Part shown: positions 59,492 to 64,000 of the stretch, piece by piece
Numbering within the stretch: the stretch's first letter is position 1
Layout of the letters: each line of letters begins with the position of its first letter
Assembly: GCA_017535325.1 (NCBI GenBank)
Contig: JAFXUC010000124.1
Location: forward strand, 1-64,000
Direction: 5' to 3'
DNA: 64,000 bases
DNA from: Bacteroidales bacterium
GTDB taxonomy: Bacteria > Bacteroidota > Bacteroidia > Bacteroidales > UBA3824
Translations under genes and position numbers: made by a program
Notes under the pieces: model-generated
Seen by the model: the letters and a program-made list of their open reading frames with translations, nothing else
Told to the model about the DNA's origin: nothing
Database searches by the model: none

Positions 59492-62273
59492 CTTTATTCT
59501 TAAAGTTTATAATTTTTTGAAGGCGCACCGCTTTTTGCGGAATTTTTTACTTTTGTTTTTAACGGCTGTTTTGGTTATTTTGTCGCTAAGGCAGAAATGT
59601 AGCGAAGATATTTTTGATTTTCTCCCGGTAGAAGATGATTATAGGCACGCAATGCAAATTTATCAAAAAAATTCGGGTGCTGACCGCATTATCGGAATTT
59701 TTTCATTGAAAGATACTTCCGAGTTTTTGCCTGATGAAATTTCAGAGGCAATCGGCAGTTTTGAAGAAGTTTTGGAAAAAAATGACAAAGAAAAAATCGT
59801 CAAAAACTTGGTTTCAAGTGCGGATTTAGAAAAACTCAACTTCTTGAATGACTTTGTGTTAGATAATATCCCATTTTTTTTGAGCGATGACGATTTTTTA
59901 AGTTTTGACTCTCTTTTTTCTGCGCCTTTTTTTGTAGAAGACGGTGTTAAAAGTTTGAAACGGTCTTTGTCTTCTGGTTTTATGGATGTTTTTTCTCAAA
60001 ATTTTCAGAAAGACCCTTTGAACTTGTTTTCATCTAAGTGTCAAGGCTTTATGCAGATGACGGACGGCGCGGCGTTAGAAATTTATGACGGCCGAATTTT
60101 TTCTTCTGATATGAAATTTGCCATCGTAACCTTAACTTCTCCTTTCGGGTCGGGTGAAAGCGGAAACAACGCAAAACTTCTTGACCTTTTGGAAAATTCG
60201 GCGAATGAGGCTTTGGAAAAATTTCCTGAGGTAAAAGTGGTTTTTACGGGTGGACCTGTTATCGCCGTCGGCAATTCGTCGCAAATTCAGAGCGATACGG
60301 TTTTGTCTGTTATACTTTCCTTAATTTTGATTCTGTTTTTGCTTATAATTCAGTTTAAAAGTCTGAAAAACATATTGTTAATAGTTTTGTCAGTGGCATG
60401 GGGCTGGCTGTTTGCGTTTGGAGTTTTGTCGCTGTTAACGGACGGAATTTCAATAATTGTTGTCGGGATTTCGTCGGTGATTTTGGGAATTGCGGTCAAC
60501 TATCCGCTGCATTTTGTGGCACATCTTAATCACACGCCCGACATCAAAACCGCTCTAAAAGAGATAGTTATGCCGCTTGTTGTGGGCAACGTTACGACTG
60601 TCGGAGCGTTTTTGGCGTTAGTGCCTGCGGGGGCGGCGGCGTTAAAAGATTTGGGACTTTTCAGCGCGTTGCTGCTTATCGGGACTATTGTTTTTGTGCT
60701 TGTTTTTTTGCCGCATTTTGCGGGTGTCAGCCATGAAAAACACGGGAAAATGTTTCCCGATTTTTCGCCTGAAAAAAATCGCGGCGTTGTAATTGCGGTT
60801 TTGGTTTTGACGGCGGGGCTGCTTTTTTTCAGTTTCGGCGTTAAATTCGACTCCGATTTGAGCCACATAAATTTTATGACCGAAACGCAAAAAAACGCTT
60901 TGAAACAACTTCAAACAATGTCTGTTACAACGTCTTCTAATGAGGTTTACGCGGTTTCTTCGGGAGAGGATTTTGATGCGGCGGGGCGTTTTAACGGCGA
61001 AATTTTAAAGAATTATGACAGTTTGAAAGCGGTCGGAAAATTGTCCAAAATATCAAGTTGCCGCGACTTTTTACCGTCAACAAGCCTTCAAAAACACCGC
61101 TTGGAACTTTGGAAAAATTTTGCTCAAAAATATGCCGTAGAAATAGAAACCCGTTTAACAAAAGCCGCTGAAAACGAGGGTTTTACGGCTGGCGTTTTTG
61201 ATGATTTTTTTAAAATTTTAAAAGCGGAATATCAAGAAAAAAGTATAGAAAATTTTTCGCCGCTCATTAACAGCGTTTTTGCAAAAAATATTGTTGTTGA
61301 CACCGTAAAAAATGAATGTAATATTGTTGATATTCTGAAAGTTAACGACGGTTTTGACGGCGAAAACTTAAAACGGTTTGCAAATGTTTTTGACATAAAA
61401 TCGCTAAATTCTGCGGCGTCGGAAAGTCTTTCTGACAACTTTAATTATATCGGTTGGGCGTGCGGTGCGATTGTGTTTTTCTTTCTTTGGTTTTCGCTCG
61501 GAAGCGTTGAACTTGCGCTTTTGTCGTTTTTGCCGATGGCGGTGAGTTGGATTTGGATTTTGGGACTGATGTCGCTTTTTGACATTCAGTTCAACCTTGT
61601 GAACGTGATTTTGGCGACCTTTATTTTCGGTCAGGGCGACGATTATACGATTTTTATAACCGAGGGCTGTCAGTGGGAATACGCTTACAGGCGCAAAATG
61701 CTTTCGTCGTACAAAGAGAGCATTATAATGTCGGCGTTGATAATGTTTGCGGGGATTGGCACGCTTATTTTTGCAAAACATCCGGCTCTGTTTTCGTTGG
61801 CGCAGATAACGGTTGCGGGTATGTTTTCTGTGGTTTTCTCGGCATATATTTTTCCTCCGCTGATTTTTAAGTTTTTGGTTTCAAAAGGTGGAAAATTAAG
61901 AAAACGTCCGTTGACATTGAAGAATATTATTGTAAAAGATAGTAGCGTAAAATCATGGATAAAAGATTGTTACAGATATAAAGGTTTGGAAATTTATTAT
62001 AGTGTAAAAAAACGCTTAAAAACTTACGGAGATTTTTCTTTCAATAGTGATGTCGTGTTTTTCAAAAACAGCAAAGCGGGGGAAGTGTGCCTTTTAGCAG
62101 CGTTAAAAAATCCGCAAATAAGAGTTTTCGGATTTGAAGAAGACCCTGATAATTTGACAGTTGCAAAGATTGTTGCTGAAACGGTTGACGCCAAAAACGT
62201 AGAATTTTTACCTATGGCAGAGTTTGAAAAAATTAGGGAAAAATATCCGGCGGCAGAGGTAAAAATCCTGTGA
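59484..62273 (+). CDS. MMPL/RND-family exporter with a methyltransferase-like tail
   Basis: A 929-residue membrane protein with about twelve spans in two halves: a first half with a large extracytoplasmic loop (about 40-250) and spans near 265-420, and a second half with a loop (about 450-650) and spans near 655-800, including FGQGDDYTIFITEG. Residues about 815-929 are soluble: a segment GEVCLLAALKNPQIRVFGFEEDPDNLTVAKIV looks like a degenerate Rossmann-type SAM domain. It would move the polyene lipid across the inner membrane. The next gene is 74 bases on. Confidence 0.85.
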   Translation: MSDFILKVYNFLKAHRFLRNFLLLFLTAVLVILSLRQKCSEDIFDFLPVEDDYRHAMQIYQKNSGADRIIGIFSLKDTSEFLPDEISEAIGSFEEVLEKNDKEKIVKNLVSSADLEKLNFLNDFVLDNIPFFLSDDDFLSFDSLFSAPFFVEDGVKSLKRSLSSGFMDVFSQNFQKDPLNLFSSKCQGFMQMTDGAALEIYDGRIFSSDMKFAIVTLTSPFGSGESGNNAKLLDLLENSANEALEKFPEVKVVFTGGPVIAVGNSSQIQSDTVLSVILSLILILFLLIIQFKSLKNILLIVLSVAWGWLFAFGVLSLLTDGISIIVVGISSVILGIAVNYPLHFVAHLNHTPDIKTALKEIVMPLVVGNVTTVGAFLALVPAGAAALKDLGLFSALLLIGTIVFVLVFLPHFAGVSHEKHGKMFPDFSPEKNRGVVIAVLVLTAGLLFFSFGVKFDSDLSHINFMTETQKNALKQLQTMSVTTSSNEVYAVSSGEDFDAAGRFNGEILKNYDSLKAVGKLSKISSCRDFLPSTSLQKHRLELWKNFAQKYAVEIETRLTKAAENEGFTAGVFDDFFKILKAEYQEKSIENFSPLINSVFAKNIVVDTVKNECNIVDILKVNDGFDGENLKRFANVFDIKSLNSAASESLSDNFNYIGWACGAIVFFFLWFSLGSVELALLSFLPMAVSWIWILGLMSLFDIQFNLVNVILATFIFGQGDDYTIFITEGCQWEYAYRRKMLSSYKESIIMSALIMFAGIGTLIFAKHPALFSLAQITVAGMFSVVFSAYIFPPLIFKFLVSKGGKLRKRPLTLKNIIVKDSSVKSWIKDCYRYKGLEIYYSVKKRLKTYGDFSFNSDVVFFKNSKAGEVCLLAALKNPQIRVFGFEEDPDNLTVAKIVAETVDAKNVEFLPMAEFEKIREKYPAAEVKIL

Positions 62274-62322
62274 GAAAAGAAAGTTTTTTTATTTTATTTT
62301 CTTAAATTCGGAAAAATATATC

Positions 62323-62331
62323 TAAATTTGC
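62323..62331 (+). promoter_or_regulatory. -7 box of the second KS gene
   Basis: TAAATTTGC, 16 bases before the ATG at 62348, so the cluster has at least two promoters. Confidence 0.55.
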
Positions 62332-62347
62332 AGAAAAAATATAAGTG

Positions 62348-63571
62348 ATGAATAACCGTGTTGTAATAACGGGTATGGGTATTTGGTCGTGTTTAGGCAC
62401 TGATATTCTTTCTGTTAAAGAAGCACTTTATAATGGTAAATCAGGTATAGGACTCTGTCCCGAAAGACTTGAATACGGTTACCGTTCAGGTCTTTCGGGC
62501 ATTGTCCCTTTGCCCGTTATAACAAAAGATATGCTTAGCCGTCATATCCGTGTCGGAATGCCTGAGCATACACAATTTGCGTATATGGCTGCACGTCAAG
62601 CGTTTAATCAGGCGGGAATGGATTCTGATTATCTCGAAAAAAACGAAGTCGGCTGTATTTTCGGCAGCGATTCCTCTGCAAAAGCCGTTATCGAAACTTA
62701 CAAAACCATGGAAAACGAGCATGATACTGCAATGCTTGGTTACGGTATGGTTTTTCAGTCGATGAACTCCACCGTTACGATGAACCTCAGCACGATTTTT
62801 CATTTGAAAGGCGTTAACTTTACCGTCAGTGCGGCGTGTGCAAGCGGCAGTCATTCAATAGGTTTTGGCTATATGATGATTAAACAGGGGTTGCAGGACA
62901 TCGTGCTTTGCGGCGGCGCACAAGAAACCAATTATTATTCGATGTCTTCGTTTGACGCTTTGGGCGTGTTTTCCGTTAGACACGATGAACCGCAAAAGGC
63001 AAGCCGTCCTTTTGACAAAGACCGCGACGGACTTGTACCTTCGGGTGGAGCCGCCTCTGTTGTGCTTGAAAGTTACGAACACGCCAAAAAACGCGGTGCA
63101 AAAATTCTTGCCGAGGTTTCGGGTTACGGCTTTTCGGGCAACGGTGCAGACATTTCAAAACCGAGCGATGAGGGCTCTGTCATGGCAATGTCAAGAGCGT
63201 TGAAAGATGCTGATTTACAGCCAGATAATATTGATTACATAAATGCTCACGCTACTTCAACGCCGCAGGGCGATATGTACGAGGCAATCGCGATTGACAG
63301 ACTTTTTTCTAAAAGTCATGCCATAGTCAGTTCTACAAAATCAATGACGGGACATGAATGTTGGATGGCAGGAGTCAGCGAGACGGTTTACTCGGTTATT
63401 ATGATGCAGAATAATTTTGTTGCGCCGAATATCAATTTGGAAAACCGCGACGAATATTCCGAAAAAATTAATCTCACTTCCAAAACCGTTGATACTGAGG
63501 TGAATGTGGTTTTGAGTAATTCTTTTGGTTTCGGCGGTACAAATTCGGCGTTAGTTTTTAAAAAGATATAA
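62348..63571 (+). CDS. Beta-ketoacyl-ACP synthase (FabF-like) of the polyene-type cluster
   Basis: A 407-residue condensing enzyme with intact catalytic residues: Cys164 (SAACASGSHS), His301 (NAHATSTPQGD) and His336 (TGHECWMAG). The N-terminus VVITGMGIWSCLG and C-terminus NSFGFGGTNSALVF are standard. Being separate from the fused KS-CLF, it may act earlier or later in chain building. ATG 62348 is preferred over the GTG just before it. The methyltransferase gene begins two bases later. Confidence 0.92.
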   Translation: MNNRVVITGMGIWSCLGTDILSVKEALYNGKSGIGLCPERLEYGYRSGLSGIVPLPVITKDMLSRHIRVGMPEHTQFAYMAARQAFNQAGMDSDYLEKNEVGCIFGSDSSAKAVIETYKTMENEHDTAMLGYGMVFQSMNSTVTMNLSTIFHLKGVNFTVSAACASGSHSIGFGYMMIKQGLQDIVLCGGAQETNYYSMSSFDALGVFSVRHDEPQKASRPFDKDRDGLVPSGGAASVVLESYEHAKKRGAKILAEVSGYGFSGNGADISKPSDEGSVMAMSRALKDADLQPDNIDYINAHATSTPQGDMYEAIAIDRLFSKSHAIVSSTKSMTGHECWMAGVSETVYSVIMMQNNFVAPNINLENRDEYSEKINLTSKTVDTEVNVVLSNSFGFGGTNSALVFKKI

Positions 63572-63573
63572 AA

Positions 63574-64000
63574 ATGTATTTATCACCGGCATTGGAAAAA
63601 TATACGAAAGAGCAACTTTCGGCACGTGAGGCGCAACGTCTTGCGGAATTTATTGCTTGGGGACCGGCGGTTTTTCAAGCCTCAAGATTGATGTTAAAAT
63701 TCGGTATTTTGGATTTAATCCGCGATTCTCTTAACGGTTTGACACGGGAAGAAATTTGTCAGCAGACAAAACTTTCCGATTACGCTGTTAAATGCCTTCT
63801 TGAAGCCTCGCTCTGTATCGGAACAATTCTTGTAGACCCTGAAACAGAGAGGTTTACAATTTCAAAAGCGGGTTGGTTTTTAATCAACGACAAGGCAACG
63901 AGAGTGAATGTGGATTTCAATCACGATGTCAATTACAAAGGCTGGTTCAATCTTGAAGACTCGTTGCTTAGCGGCAAACCCGAAGGATTGAAAACTTTCG
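63574..64000 (+). CDS. SAM-dependent methyltransferase, N-terminal part (runs off the window)
   Basis: The open frame gives at least 142 residues. After a short start (MYLSPALEKYTKEQL) comes a winged-helix dimerisation domain: AEFIAWGPAVFQASRLMLKFGILDLIRD, then LTREEICQQTKLSDYAVKCLLEASLCIGTILVD and FTISKAGWFLI. This is the usual N-terminal part of small-molecule O- or C-methyltransferases. The SAM-binding part lies beyond base 64000. Genes like this occur in flexirubin and aryl polyene clusters and would methylate the aryl head. Confidence 0.82.
   Translation, partial: MYLSPALEKYTKEQLSAREAQRLAEFIAWGPAVFQASRLMLKFGILDLIRDSLNGLTREEICQQTKLSDYAVKCLLEASLCIGTILVDPETERFTISKAGWFLINDKATRVNVDFNHDVNYKGWFNLEDSLLSGKPEGLKTF

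Overview
The window looks like a chromosomal segment of a Bacteroidota bacterium, most likely of the order Bacteroidales. The evidence is a SusC/SusD/SusE-type outer-membrane system, a type IX secretion plug protein, many secreted proteins and lipoproteins, ior and paaK genes, and at least 18 sites that fit the Bacteroidota -7 promoter consensus TAnnTTTG. Several of these sites also have a TTG about 18-20 bases upstream. No species is named because nothing here fixes one.

Layout. 1-4.8 kb: an Rnf ion-pumping complex, rnfB(partial)-C-D-G-E-A. 4.8-7.2 kb: a short inverted-repeat element abutting a beheaded higB toxin remnant with intact higA, a lipoprotein, a secreted protein made of two repeats, and a small HTH protein with a long non-coding leader. 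7.5-19.8 kb: envelope and housekeeping genes (HXXEE membrane protein, ComEC, a porin, a T9SS plug protein, phosphofructokinase, a CPBP protease, an LRR protein, a cold-shock protein, an Omp85 protein, a 42-residue lipoprotein). 20-25.6 kb: an M23 peptidase, a GGCT-like protein, an unusual NRAMP relative, an EamA exporter, two identical tRNA-Val genes and a split ThrE-type exporter. 25.6-28.9 kb: thiS-E-G-H plus a TenI-like gene on the minus strand. 29-34 kb: small envelope genes, a lone ABC ATPase, trmN6 and a TIGR02757 gene. 34.1-40.5 kb: susC-susD-susE-like genes behind a large palindromic operator. 40.6-43.9 kb: rhuM, a LolD-like ATPase, glutaminyl cyclotransferase and sixA. 44-51.8 kb: iorA-iorB and paaK-ACT, split by a 3.9 kb block of three PD-(D/E)XK-type genes. 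51.8-54.4 kb: an accessory patch with DUF4160/DUF2442, a DUF4143 ATPase behind paired operators, two copies of a hairpin repeat and three abnormal tRNA-like sequences. 54.4-64 kb: an aminotransferase, then an aryl-polyene/flexirubin-like biosynthetic cluster (fused KS-CLF, LolA-like, GT2-acyltransferase fusion, MMPL exporter, second KS, methyltransferase) that runs off the right edge.

How the genes fit together. Rnf would couple ferredoxin oxidation to an ion gradient, and iorAB plus paaK with an ACT-domain protein make reduced ferredoxin and aryl-CoA from aromatic amino acids, so the two systems could be linked through ferredoxin. The polyene cluster makes an acyl chain on a carrier protein, moves it to a lipid-like acceptor and exports it to the outer membrane. 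The least explained sequence is at 46-54 kb: four nuclease-fold proteins, paired operators, hairpin repeats and tRNA-like sequences with extra arms. The palindrome inserted in frame inside the KS-CLF gene is the clearest single oddity.
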